This document shows, in pieces, positions 48,470-60,991 of a stretch of 64,000 nt of DNA. The notes below the pieces were generated by a model, which was not told the DNA's origin, did not search any database, and saw only the letters and a list, made by a program, of their open reading frames with translations. This stretch comes from Mytilus edulis. Its lineage: Eukaryota; Mollusca; Bivalvia; Mytilida; Mytilidae. Numbering within the stretch: position 1 is the first letter of the stretch; each line of letters opens with the position of its first letter. The stretch is from NCBI RefSeq assembly GCF_963676685.1, contig NC_092344.1:92348749-92412748 (forward strand), in the 5' to 3' direction. Both the position numbers and the translations under genes were made by a program.

Positions 48470-49235
48470 GACGCTCGAAAATAATCGACGGAGGACATTT
48501 TAGCGCATTGATAAGACATTTTAGCGAAAACATTCGGACGTTTTAGCGCAAAAGTAGAACCCATTTGAGCGCCTGATTTTTGATCCATTTGATGAGCTAA
48601 AATAAAAACTGTCAATGCCCATTTTAGCGAAATATTTTTTAACCCATTATAATAAATGATATATATAATGAATAAGAAACTTGTATGGACTTAAGACATC
48701 CCGATATAAAACATATCATATCCTAGATAAAGTACAGCACTAGAAGTCTAAAAGATTAAATCAAATGTTAAAAGTCATTTCTAGCCTGGAATTCATATCC
48801 CAGAGAACGTACGTAATGGGCATATACCCTTGTAAAATACTCATATATAGAATAGTATTAGGAACTATTCTTTCTCTTTATCTTGTATAGATTGTGGTGC
48901 ACATTCATCTGTACTTCATATTTTCAAATATGTTGTTGTTTGCAATTTGATAATAGTTTTAAGAAAAACGTAAATAGCTGGGTGACAACTATAAAATTGC
49001 TCATTGTAATGGGAACGGAACGACTCTGGACCATTTTAATGATTATTTATATGGTTTTCATACGTAAGGTGGTTTTTTTTTCAAACAGGTAAGTTTTCGC
49101 TAAAATGGTTTATCGAAAATACAGGTGAACGGATTAATCCGGCGCTAAAATGGGCTCTAATATCGGCGCTAAAATGTCCCCTTGTAGTTAAAATTTGGTA
49201 AAATTTGTTCGCTAAAATGTCATGTGCCCAAAATA
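48470..49235. mobile_element. 0.77-kb element with inverted arrays of CATTTTAGCG
   Basis: The left side has five or more copies of ACATTTTAGCGC-like motif (48495-48635); the right side has the reverse complement CGCTAAAATGT repeated four times (49097-49227). The middle is unique AT-rich DNA without a gene. Architecture equals that of 2725-4793 and 4893-5738 with a different motif. A GA microsatellite at 47897-47912 is the only other structure between 47553 and here. Confidence 0.7.
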
Positions 49236-50400
49236 ATTATGTACTCCCGGGTATGTATTAAACTATAGTACAAACAATCCTGCAAATGTATGATGTATGT
49301 GTTTATGTATAACATGAATTTATATAAACTGGTCCGCCGTTCTATCTATAGCTTCGCACCGAAGTGTAGCAATAAGTGAACACAACAGGGGTCCAGTTTA
49401 GAATTTATAAAGCGATTAGCTATTTAATTATTATTAAAGAACGCCCTGTTCGTGTTTATCGCAAGATTATGGTTGTTTGAAAATAACTTAATGAAACGAA
49501 TGACGTTGTTTTCCCATTAAACTACACATTCATACAACTAGTAGTTATAAAGACTATTTATAAATATAAATTAACTAACTTTATGGTCCGCTGCAAAATT
49601 ATTGCATACATTGATTACTGACATTACTATAGCTAGTGTATATTCAACAGTTTTAATGTGTTTTTATGTTTATTTTGTTTATGTTTTTTGTTTGTTATTT
49701 TTGTTAAAACCAAGGACTGATACAGATACAGATTGATTGCCGAAAAACGATTAATTTTATTTTTAACAGTGTTTTCAAGTTCAACGTGACTACCATCTAA
49801 AACTCCATGATTAATTTTGACATGATTTTTTTTCTGAAATGAATATTGCGTCATATACTTTGCCTGTTTTAATTAGATTAAAAACAAAAGAGAATTTATA
49901 ATAGCTGTGAACTGAACAAACTTACATTTAGCGTGTTGCTAGAGTAAATAAACATATAGCGTATTTTTAAAACTCACATTTGCATGATACGAACAAATAA
50001 CCATAAAAAAGTTTTCAGCAGACTTTGCCCATCATTAAGACGTGGCGTTCTGCCAGATATTAACATACAATAGAAAAATGATATAAAAGTTACAGATTAA
50101 AAGTGTTAAGTTTGAATATCAAGCTTCTAAACGTACAAAAAGTTAAATCTGTTATTAAAAGAAGATAGAAATCAAATGATCCGTGACGATTTCAATTTTT
50201 GATATATTTTATTAAACTATTTAACCGACCGTCACATTTATTTTTATTTCACCTACACAGAAAAAATTCCGAAAAAATCTGTGCGAATATTTCACAATTC
50301 GTGATAAAACATATGTAAAGTAGTAGTATATTGAGTTGTCAATTTTGCCGATATGACCCTTACAGAGTTAATATGCATTCTTCAAGTCAGCCCAGGTCCT
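49236..50400. other. Intergenic, no recognisable feature
   Basis: AT-rich sequence with scattered stop codons in every frame; no repeat family or gene recognised. Confidence 0.5.
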
Positions 50401-51860
50401 GTAGCTCTTGGAATGTTTCGGTTCATATACACATATATACATGGTTGTCTTTCAAATAGTTACCAAAAGTACCCGGCTTATAATTTTGATACGCCAGACG
50501 CGCGTCTACATAAGACTGTTTGAAGTGACGCTCAGATCAAAATAGTTAAAAAATAAAACAAGTTTAAAGCTGAAGAGCATTTAGGACCCAGAATTCCAAA
50601 AGTTGTCCCAAATACGGTTAAGGAAATATATCAAATATTCGGTTTGATCTTTCCTAGTGCAGAAAAATCACGACAAGTGCTGCAGACTGATGAAATCAAT
50701 AAAGTGTTGTTTTAATATTTTACATCTCGGGATCGATCCAATGCTGTTGTATTATTAGTCTATGAGTATATCATCAGTTCAGTTGTTAATTCTTCGATAC
50801 TGACATGGTCTATAACAAAGCTTTCTTAGATTGTCCGATTATAAATTCAAAAATGATCTAAAAAGTAATCTTTCAACTCCCTCAGACAAAGATGGGCAAT
50901 TATTTTCATGTCCTTTCAAATAATGTAGTTTTTTAAATGTTTCTGTTCGTTTCAAATGTTCGTTTTTAAGTTTTCCTGTTTGAGGTAAATCGAGTAAAGC
51001 GATTCGAACGCATAGATTTATTAATTGTTTTCATTTTTTACATACTTCGTGGATACCGCTGCTGCTGGACTATTATTACCCTATAGTATCTTCATATATC
51101 AGTAGTAAATACTTCAGTTCGTTATTGACATGATTTGATATAACCTACCGAATTAGACTTATCACGGGGTTGGTACTTACATTCACATCACGACGGTGCC
51201 ACACGTGGAATCTGTTTACCCTACCGGAGCATCTACGAACACCATATTTATGTTTAAAAGCAATCATTTAAAGGAGCTCTTGCTTCAGATTTTTTGTTGC
51301 TCTTGAGATTTTTTTATTTGACAAATCCTGCATTGTTATTACCAATAACAGTCTTGACTTTTTTTTGTCACGATTTTCGTTCCTATTTCAAAATTTCAAA
51401 CTCGGTCAATTTTCAGGGTAAGCTAATTTACACGATTGATGGGTAACGTATTTATTGAAGTACTAGCTTTAGATAAGAGTCGATTTCCAATCCACTAGGT
51501 GTTATATCATTATATGACAAAGCTTATCAATATATCTTATAAAAGTAACACGACGGTTGTCACATATTGAGAAGGAACTTTTAACCTTCCGGAGCACCTG
51601 AGATTACCTATGATTTTGGGAGGGGGTCGTGTTGCTCATTATTTTGTTGTTGTGTTTTGTGTACTGTCTTTTTGGTCTATTTCGATATGAGCGTCCTTGA
51701 TGAGTTTTATGTAGACAAAACGCACGTCTGGCGTATTAAATTATAAGCCTGGTATTTTTGATAACTATATTTGATGGTTTACCATGGCGTTGACAGTTTA
51801 TTTTTGAATTAGGAGTTCGAATTTTCCTTTGTTATCTTTCGGCTCTTTTTTTATAACCAT
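50400..51860. repeat. Composite of dispersed mussel repeats
   Basis: A block containing ATACGCCAGACGCGCGTCTA (50489) appears inverted at about 51709-51739 (GACAAAACGCACGTCTGGCG), each with an adjoining TTATAA...CCGG/CCTGG phrase. Between them are CACGACGGTGCCACACGTGG (51188) and the related CACGACGGTTGTCACATATT (51550), both followed by CCGGAGCA. CCATGGCGTTGACAGTTTAT (51782) follows. These phrases are familiar from Mytilus repeats, likely retrotransposon-derived. From 51860 to 52296 I see nothing more. Confidence 0.6.
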
Positions 51861-52335
51861 CGTTTCTTAAATTGTCACTTATAAATTTATACATTATTTA
51901 GAAACGAAGGGTTTAACCTACTCGTGCATGCATAGTTCTAGTTAGATGATTCGGCTAGTATTTCCATGTTAATTATGGTGATCTAGCTCTTTCAGTTCCT
52001 ATAATCCTTTCCCGACAAATATTCGGATTTGGGCGTTTCTGATGAAGGTTAATACAGAAAAGCTCTTCAGACGTCTGACATATATAGTGTTGTTTTAAAA
52101 TTTTCCATGTTAATGTTTTATTTCATTTATGTGTTTTTTCTGTCTCTTTATCCCATCAATTGATTTATATATATGAATTGACATGATTCATTTGTCATCG
52201 TGCTATAACCGAGGAAGGATATGTGTTATCCGAAATATCTAACATATTGTTCGTTTTATTGTGTTTTTGGTGATGTTATACCCTTTTAGACTTGTTAAGG
52301 TCTTTCCCCTACCTGGGAAAGACCTTATTGTTTTT

Positions 52336-52366
52336 AAGGTCTTTCCTCTCCGCGAGGAAAGACCTT
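52336..52366. repeat. Inter-unit hairpin cassette
   Basis: AAGGTCTTTCCTC faces GAGGAAAGACCTT around the five-base loop TCCGC, a perfect 13-bp stem, followed by ATTGTTTTTCTCCTG and poly-T. Identical copies occur at 54356-54386, 60862-60892 and 60921-60951. A variant with CCCTACATGGG or CCCTACCTGGG at the tip is at 52297-52326, 54412-54441 and 62954-62983. The tip variant mostly tracks the type of the following unit. Confidence 0.9.
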
Positions 52367-52399
52367 ATTGTTTTTCTCCTGTTTTTTTTTTTTTTTTTT

Positions 52400-54350
52400 C
52401 ATCCAGCATTTGTTTGACATGGCCTCCCCTCGTTTCTGTTCGAGTTATCAAGACCAAATATGGACCATCGGTAGACATCATCATGAAGTATTACCAGATG
52501 AGGCTGTGTAGGATTTCATTATCCCCTTTAGAAGTTATCTCCCTTTTATTGGTTTTTTTCGACATGGCCCCCCTCGTTGTTTTTAAAGATATCATGACCT
52601 TATTTGGACAATAGTTAGATCTCATCATGATGTGTTACCATATGAGGCTGCTAAGGATTTCATCATTCCGAATGAGAGTTACGTCCCCTTGAAGCAATTT
52701 CTTTCTTTTACATTTTTCTCAAAAAGCATTCAAGATAGAATCGATTTGAAAACGGCAACATGTACAAGACCAGATGGCAATGATAATAAACATATACAAT
52801 CATTTGGTTGTTAACCCTTATAAGGAGTTATTTCCCTTGAAAAAATATACACAATTTTTGAAAAATTGTATCTCGAGAACCGGAAGTCGTAAAGATTTGG
52901 GACCTACACCAATAATCTTAAGTTCATGTGACCTTTAATTTGCACCCAAGGTCAAAGGTCACCAAGTGCAAAAAAAAATTACGCTGCAATTTCAAGCTTG
53001 CATATTAAGAAAACGATAAGAGTTTGCAGCATACTTACAGCGTATAAAATGTTCCTCTCGACGAGCTCTACATTTTATACACTGAGCTCAAAAGATTCCG
53101 ACTGTCTGTTCAAAAGTTACGACGGGATGAATCTTAAAAGTATAGTATTGTGTGTATATCTTTTTTAAAGGTAACAGATATCAACCTACTATAAACTGCA
53201 AAGATGATCAGTAGTTCAAGACCTTCAATTTGAGGTCAATGTCAGGTCATGATAAAATTTCACCTTGACATTATACTATGACCTTGACCTTGTGATATTT
53301 GAAAGGTCAAGTGGTCCTGAGTTGAATGGTGATAGTCCCATGTCTCTACGACTTCCGGTTCTCAAGTTTGTATTGCATCATATATTTGATGATTAATTGT
53401 GACCTTGGTGAACTTTGAAATTGTTCCAATTCTTTTTCTATAATGTTGTCCTTCAATTGTAGATCATTTATCATTTAACAGATTTGAGATATCTATTGTC
53501 GTTTTAGAGATAATGCAGTTTGAAATTTTGCGAGCGGCGGCATGTATTTCTGAATCAACATCAACTTACCACTTAAAATGTTTAAGAAATTGAAGAGGTT
53601 AACATAGTTATATGTTTGACCAAATACCAAAAACATTCCATGGAAAAAAACACCAAAAATTCATTTTGAAATTTTCATGTTTTGCATTGACTTTGTAAAT
53701 TTCATAACTTCTATTTATATAGTTGATATTGCATCATTATTTGCACTTTGTTAAATGGGGTCATCTGATATATCAAATTGAAGGTCTTAATAAACTCTAC
53801 TTAAAAATGAAAAATTTAAACCCCCTTTTCATCCCAGAGGGAAGGGTGGGGTCATTTAGTGCAAACATTTAAATTTCTCAGATGGTAAGGTTGTCGCATA
53901 TCAAATGAAAGAACATAAAGCTTACATTTCAAATTTCAAATTGACGTCCCCCAAAAATGGGTTGGATGGGGTCATTGAGTGCAAAAAATAAATTTTCTTT
54001 TAAGATAGGGTTGTTGTATGTTAAATGAAAGACCATGATGTGTACATTGGAAATATCAAATCCCGACCTCCAAAAATTAGTTGGATAGGGTTATTAAGTG
54101 CACAAATCAAACTTTCTAGAACATAGAGTTGTTACATATCAAATGAAAGCTCATCTACTCTATGTTATTTTTATCATAATTCCCATCTCAAAAATGTAGG
54201 CGGATGAGGTCATTAAGTGTTAAAAGCGGAAAGTTTCAGAAGGTATGTTTGTCGTATATCAAACGAAAGGTCGTACAAGGTACATTACGAAAACATCACT
54301 TTTACAGGAAAGACCTTTCAATTGTTTTACAAACAATTGAGATACTAGTT
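52400..54350. repeat. Array unit 1 (type A)
   Basis: Full 1.95-kb unit. Preceded by two hairpins (52297-52326 and 52336-52366) and a poly-T tract. The DR1 motif is at 52949-52961. Confidence 0.85.
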
Positions 54351-54489
54351 TTTTTAAGGTCTTTCCTCTCCGCGAGGAAAGACCTTATTGTTTTTCTCCT
54401 GTTTTTTTTTTAAGGTCTTTCCCCTACATGGGAAAGACCTTATTGTTTTTCTAATGTTTTTTTTTCTTTTTCTTTTTTTTCTTTTTTTT

Positions 54490-56445
54490 CTTCCAACATT
54501 TTTTTGACATGCCTTCCTCTCGTTTCTTTTGAAGTTTTTAAGACCAAATATGAACCATCGCTGGACCTCACAAAGATGTATTACCAAATGACTCTGTTAA
54601 GGATTTCATCATTCCCTTGATGAGTTATCTCCCTTTTATTGATTTTTTTCACCATGGCCCTCCCTCGTTGGTTTTAAAGATATCATGAACTTAATTGGAC
54701 ATAATGTAGATCTCATCATGATGTATTACCATGTGAGGCTGAATAGGATTTCATCGCCCCCTATGAGAGTTATATCCCCTTGAAACAATTTCTTTCCTTT
54801 GCATTTTTCTCAAAAAGTATAACAGATACAATCGATTTGAAAACGGCAACATGTACAGGAACTGATGGCAATGTTAATGAACATGTACAATCATTTTGTT
54901 ATTAACCCTTATAAGGAGTTATTCCCCTTGAAAAATTGTACATAATTTTAGAAAAATTGTATTTCGAGAACCAGAAGTCGTAGAGACTTGGGAACTTCAC
55001 CAATAATCTTTAATTCATGTGACCTTCAATATGCACCCAAGGTCAAAGGTCACGGAGTGCAAACAAAATTTACGCTGCAAATTCAACCTTACATATTAGG
55101 AAAACGATAAGACTTTGCTGCATACATACAGCGTGTAAATTGTTCCTCTCGACGAGCTCTACATTTTATACAATAAGCCCAAAAATGTCCAACCGTCTGT
55201 TTAAAAGTTACAACGGGATGATTCTTAAAAGTATAGTATTTTGTGTATATCTTTTTAAAGGTAACAGATATCAACCTACTTTAAACTGCAAAGATGATCA
55301 GTAATTCAAGACCTTCAATTTGAGGTCAATGTCAGGTCATGATGAAATTTCACCTTGACCTTCAAAGTATACTATGACCTTGACCTTGTGATATTTGAAA
55401 GGTCAAGTGGTCCTGAGTTGAATGGTGGTAGTCCCATGTCTATACGACTTCCGGTTCTTAAGTTTGGTATTGCATCATATATTTGATGATTAATTGTGAC
55501 CTTAGTGAACTTGAAAATTGTCCCAATTCTTTTTCTACACTATTGTCCTTCAACTGTAGATCATTTATCATTTAACAGATTTGAGATATCTATTGTAGTT
55601 TAAGAGATAATGCAGTTTGAAGTTTTGCGAGCGGCGGCATGTATTTCTGAATCAACAAGAGCCTACCACTTAAAATGATTTAATAATTGAAGAGGTTAAC
55701 ATAGTTATATGTTTGACCAAATACCTAAAACATTCCATGGGAAAAAACGCCAAAAATTCAATTTGAAACTTTCAAGTTTTGCATTGACTTTGTAAGTTTC
55801 ATAACTTCTATTTATATAGTTGTTATTGCATCATTATTTGCACTTAGTCAAAAGGGGTCTTTAGATATATCAAATTGAAGGTCTTATTAAACTCTACTTA
55901 AAAATGAAAATTTTAAACCCCCTTTTCATTCCAGGGGGACGGGTGGGGTCATTTAGTGCAAACATTCAAATTTCTCAGATGGTAAGGTTGTCGCATATCA
56001 AATGAAAGAACATAAAGCGTACATTTCAAATTTCAAATTGACATCTCCCAAAAATGGGTTGGATGGGGTCATTGAGTGCAAAAATAAATGTTCTTTTAAG
56101 GTAGGGTTGTTGTATATCAAATGAAAGGTCATGATGTGTACATTTAAAATATCAAATTCCCGACCTCCAAAAATTTGTTGGATAGGGTTATTAAGTGCAC
56201 AAATCAAACTTTCAAGAACATGGTGTTGTCGCATATCAAACGAAAGCTCATCTACTCTGTTCCATATATCATAATTCCGATCTCAAAAATGTAGACGGAT
56301 GAGGTCATTAAGTGTAAAAAGAGAAAAGTTTCAGAAGGTGTGCTTGTCGTATATCAAACGAAAGGTCGTACAAAGTACAATACGAAAACATCACTTTTAC
56401 AGGAAAGACCTTTCAATTGTTTTACAAACAATTGAGATACTAGTT
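54490..56445. repeat. Array unit 2 (type B)
   Basis: Full 1.96-kb unit of the B subtype (CACAAAGATGTATTACCAAA; GTGAGGCTGAATAGGATTTC). Preceded by two hairpins (54356-54386 and 54412-54441). The DR1 motif is at 55040-55052. Confidence 0.85.
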
Positions 56446-56470
56446 TTTTTTTTTTTTTTTTTTTTTTTTT

Positions 56471-57745
56471 CATCCAGCATTTGTTTGACATGGCCTCCCC
56501 TCGTTTCTATTGGAGTTATCAAGACCAAATATGGACCATCGGTAGACCTCATCATGAAGTATTACCAGATGAGGCTGTGTGGGATTTCATCATCCCCTTT
56601 AGAAGTTATCTCTCTTTTATTGGTTTTTTTCGACATGGCCCCCCCTCGTTGTTTTTGAAGATATCATGACCTTATTTGGACAATAGTTAGATCTCATCAT
56701 GATGTATTACCATATGAGGCTGCTAAGGATTTCATCATGCCCTATGAGAGTTATATCCCCTTGAAGCAATTTCTTTCTTTTACATTTTTCTCAAAAAGTA
56801 TTCAAGATAGAATCCATTTGAAAACGGCAACATGTACAAGACCAGATGGCAATGTTAATTAACATATACAATCATTTTGTTGTTAACCCTTATAAGGAGT
56901 TATTTCCCTTGAAAAAATATACACAATTTTTGACAAATTGTATCTCGAGAACCGGAAGTCGTAAAGACTTGGGACCTACACCAATAATCTTAAGTTCATG
57001 TGACCTTTAATTTGCACCCAAGGTCAAAGGTCACCGAGTGCAAAAAAAAATTACGCTGCAATTTCAAGCTTTCATATTAAGAAAACGATAAGAGTTTGCT
57101 GCTTACTTACAGCGTATAAAATGTTCCTCTCGACGAGCTCTACATTTTATACTCTGACCTCAAAAGAGTCCGACTGTCTGTTCAAAAGTTACGACGGGAT
57201 GATTCTTAAAAGTATAGTATTGTGTGTATATCTTTTTAAAGGTAACAGATATCAACCTACTATAAACTGCAAAGATGATCAGTAGTTCATGACCTTCAAT
57301 TTGAGGTCAATGTCAGGTCATGATGAAATTTCACCTTGACCTTCATATTTTACTATGACCTTGACCTTGTAATATTTGAAAGGTCGAGTGGTCCTGAGCT
57401 GAATGGTGATAGTCCCATGTCTCTACGACTTCCGGTTCTCAAGTTTTGTATTGCATCATATATTTGATGATTAATTGTGACCTTGGTGAACTTTGAAATT
57501 GTCCCAATTCCTTTTCTATAATGTTGTCCTTCAACTGTAGATCATTTATCATTTAACAGATTTGAGATATCTATTGTCGTTTTAGAGATAATGCAGTTTG
57601 AAGTTTTTCGAGCGGAGGCATGTATTTCTGAATGATCAAGAGCTTACCACTTAAAATGTTTTAGAAATTGAAGAGGTTGACATAGTTATATGTTTGACCA
57701 AATACCAAAAACATTCCATGGAAAAAACCACCAAAAAATTAATTT
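56471..57745. repeat. Array unit 3 (type A, truncated)
   Basis: Preceded by poly-T only, no hairpin. It breaks off after CATTCCATGGAAAAAACCAC and jumps back to the second 5' subrepeat (AGAAGTTATCTCCC). The DR1 motif is at 57021-57033. Confidence 0.8.
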
Positions 57746-59037
57746 AGAAGTTATCTCCCTTTTATTGGTTTTTTTCGACATGGCCCCCCCTCGTTGTTTT
57801 TTAAGATATCATGACCTTATTTGGACAATAGTTAGATCTCATCATGATGTGTTACCATATGAGGCTGCTAAGGATTTCATCATTTCCTATGAGAGTTATG
57901 TCCCCTTGAAGCAATTTCTTTCTTTTACATTTTTCTCAAAAAGTATTCAAGATAGAATCCATTTGAAAACGGCAACATGTACAAGACCAGATGGCAATGT
58001 TAATTAACATATACAATCATTTTGTTGTTAACCCTTATAAGGAGTTATTTCCCTTGAAAAAATATACACAATTTTTGAAAATTTGTATCTCGAGAACCGG
58101 AAGTCGTAAAGACTTGGGACCTACACCAATAATCTTAAGTTCATGTGACCTTTAATTTGCACCCAAGGTCAAAGGTCAAAGGTCGTTTTAGTGATAATGC
58201 AGTTTCAAGTTTTGCGAGCGGAGGCATGTATTTCTGAATCATCAAGAGCTTACCACTTAAAATGTTTTAGAAATTGAAGAGGTTGACATAGTTATATGTT
58301 TGACCAAATACCAAAAACATTCCATGGAAAAAAACACCAAAAAATCAATTTGAAATTTTAATGTTTTGCATTGACTTTGTAAGTTTCATAACGTCTATTT
58401 ATATAGTTGATATTGCATCATTATTTGCACTTTGTCAAATGGGGTCATCTGATATATCAAATTGAAGGTCTTAATAAACTCTACTTAAAAATGAAAATTT
58501 TAAACCCCCTTTTCATCCCAGGGGGAAGGGTGAGGTCATTTAGTGCAAACATTCAAATTTCTCAGATGGTAAGGTTGTCGCATATCAAATGAAAGAACAT
58601 AAAGCGTACATTTCAAATTTCAAATTGACGTCCCCAAAAAATTGGTTTGAAGGGGTCATTGAGTGCAAAAAATAAATTTTCTTTTTACGATAGGGTTGTT
58701 GTATATCAAATGAAAGGTCATGATGTATACATTTGAAATATCAAATTCCTGACCTCCAAAAATTTGTAAGATAGGGTTATTAAGTGCAAAAATCAAACTT
58801 TCTAGAACATGGCGTTGTCTCATATCAAATGAAAGCTCATCTACTCTTATGTTACATGTATCATACTTCCGATCTCAAAAATGTAGGCGGATGAGGTCAT
58901 TAAGTGTAAAAAGCGAAAAGTTTCAGAAGGTATGCTTGTCGTATATCAAACGAAAGGTCGTACAAAGAACATTACGAAAACATCACTTTTACAGGAAAGA
59001 CCTTTCAATTGTTTTACAAACAATTGAGATACTAGTT
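57746..59037. repeat. Array unit 4 (partial, internal deletion)
   Basis: Starts inside the unit at the second subrepeat. About 540 bp is missing at 58180, where AGGTCAAAGGTCA is joined directly to GGTCGTTTTAGTGATAATGC; the junction creates three consecutive AGGTC words (58166-58184). Ends normally at ACTAGTT. Confidence 0.8.
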
Positions 59038-59052
59038 CTAATGTTTTTTTTT

Positions 59053-60861
59053 CTTCCAACATTTTTTTGACATGCCCTCCCCCCGTTTCTATTGAAGTCA
59101 TCAAGACCAAATATTGACCATCGATAGATCTCATTATGACGTATTACCAGATGAGGCTGTGTAGGATTTCATCATCCCCTTTGAGAGTTATATCCCCTTG
59201 AAGCACTTTTTTTATTTGCATTTTTCTTAAAAAGTATTAGAGATAGAATAGAATTGAAAATGGCAGCATGTACAGGAACAGATGGCAATGTTAATAAACA
59301 TCAAAAAATTGTAGGTTATTTGCCCTGATAAGAAGTTATTTCCCTTGAAAAATTATACATTTTTTGAAAAATTATATTTCGAGAACCGGAAGTCGTAGAG
59401 ACTTGGGACCTTCACCAATATTCTTTAATTCATGTGACCTTTAATTTGCAGCAAGGTCAAAGGTCACCGAGTGCAAAAAGAAATTACGCTGCAATTTCAA
59501 GCTTGCATATTAAGAAAACGATAAGAGTTTGCTGCACTCATACTGTGTATAAAATGTTCCTCTCGACGAGCTCTACATTTTATACATTAAGCTAAAAAAT
59601 GTCCAACTGTCTGTTCAAAAGTTACAACAACATAATTCTTAAAACTATAATAACAAGTGCATATCTTTTAAAAGGTAACAGATATCAACCTACTATAAAC
59701 TGCAAAGATGATCAGTAGTTCAAGACCTTCAATTTGAGGTCAATGTCAGGTCATGATGAAATTTCACCTTGACCTTCACATTATACTATGACCTTGACCT
59801 TGTGATATTTGAAAGGTCAAGTGGTCGTGAGTTGAATGGTGATAGTCCCATGTCTCTACGACTTCCGGTTCTCAAGTTTTGCATTGCATCATATATTTGA
59901 TGATTAATTGTGACCTTGGTGAACTTTGAAATTGTCCCAATTCTTTTTTTATAATGTTGTCCTTCAACTGTAGATCATTTATCATTTAACAGATTTGAGA
60001 TATCTATTGTCGTTTTAGAGGTAATGCAGTTTGAAGTTTTTCGAGCGGAGGCATCTATTTCTGAATCATCAAGAGCTTACCACTTAAAATGTTTTAGAAA
60101 TTGAAGAGGTTGACATAGTTATATGTTTGACCAAATACCAAAAACATTCCATGGAAAAAAAACACCAAAAAATCATTTTGAAATTTTCATGTTTTGCATT
60201 GACTTTGTAAGTTTCATAACTTCTATTTATATCGTTGATATTGCATCATTTTTGGCACTTTGTCAAATTGGGTCATCTGATATATCAAATTGAAGGTCTT
60301 AATAAACTCTACTTAAAAATGAAAAATGTAAACCTCTTTTTCATCCCAGGTGGAAGGGTGGGGTCATTTAGTGCAAAAATTCAAATTTCTCTGATGGTAA
60401 GGTTGTCGCATATCAAATGAAAGAACATAAAGCGTACATTTCAAATTTTAAATTGACGTCTCCAAAAAATGGGTTAGATGGGGTCATTGAGTGCAAAAAA
60501 TAAATGTTCTTTTAAGGTAGGGTTGTTGTATATCAAATGAAAGGTCATGATGTGTACATTTGAAATATCAAATTCCCAACCTCCAAAAATTAGTTGGATA
60601 GGGTTATTAAGTGCAAAAATAAAACTTTCTAGAACATGGCGTTGTCGCATATCAAATGAAAGCTCATCTACTCTGTTCCATATATTATAATTCCGATCTC
60701 AAAAATGTAGGCGGAAGAGGTCATTAAGTGTAAAAAGCGAAAAGTTTCAGAAAGTATGCTTGTCGTATATCAAACGAAAGGTCCTACGAAGTACAATACG
60801 AAAACATCTCTTTTACAGGAAAGACCTTTCAATTGTTTTACAAACAATTGAGATACTAGTT
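59053..60861. repeat. Array unit 5 (type B start, short)
   Basis: 1.81 kb; lacks most of the second 5' subrepeat, going from GATTTCATCATCCCCTTTGA directly to GAGTTATATCCCCTTGAAGC. Opens with the B phrase without a hairpin. DR1 at 59454-59466. Confidence 0.8.
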
Positions 60862-60991
60862 AAGGTCTTTCCTCTCCGCGAGGAAAGACCTTATTGTTTT
60901 TTTCCTGTTTTTTTTTTTTTAAGGTCTTTCCTCTCCGCGAGGAAAGACCTTATTGTTTTTCTCCTGTTTTTTTTTTTTTTTTTTTTTTTTT

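Noticed and set aside
53757..54300. Self-cleaving ribozyme motif in the ATATCAAATGAAAG subrepeats
   Set aside because: The conserved hammerhead core CTGATGA...GAAA with matching stems could not be assembled.
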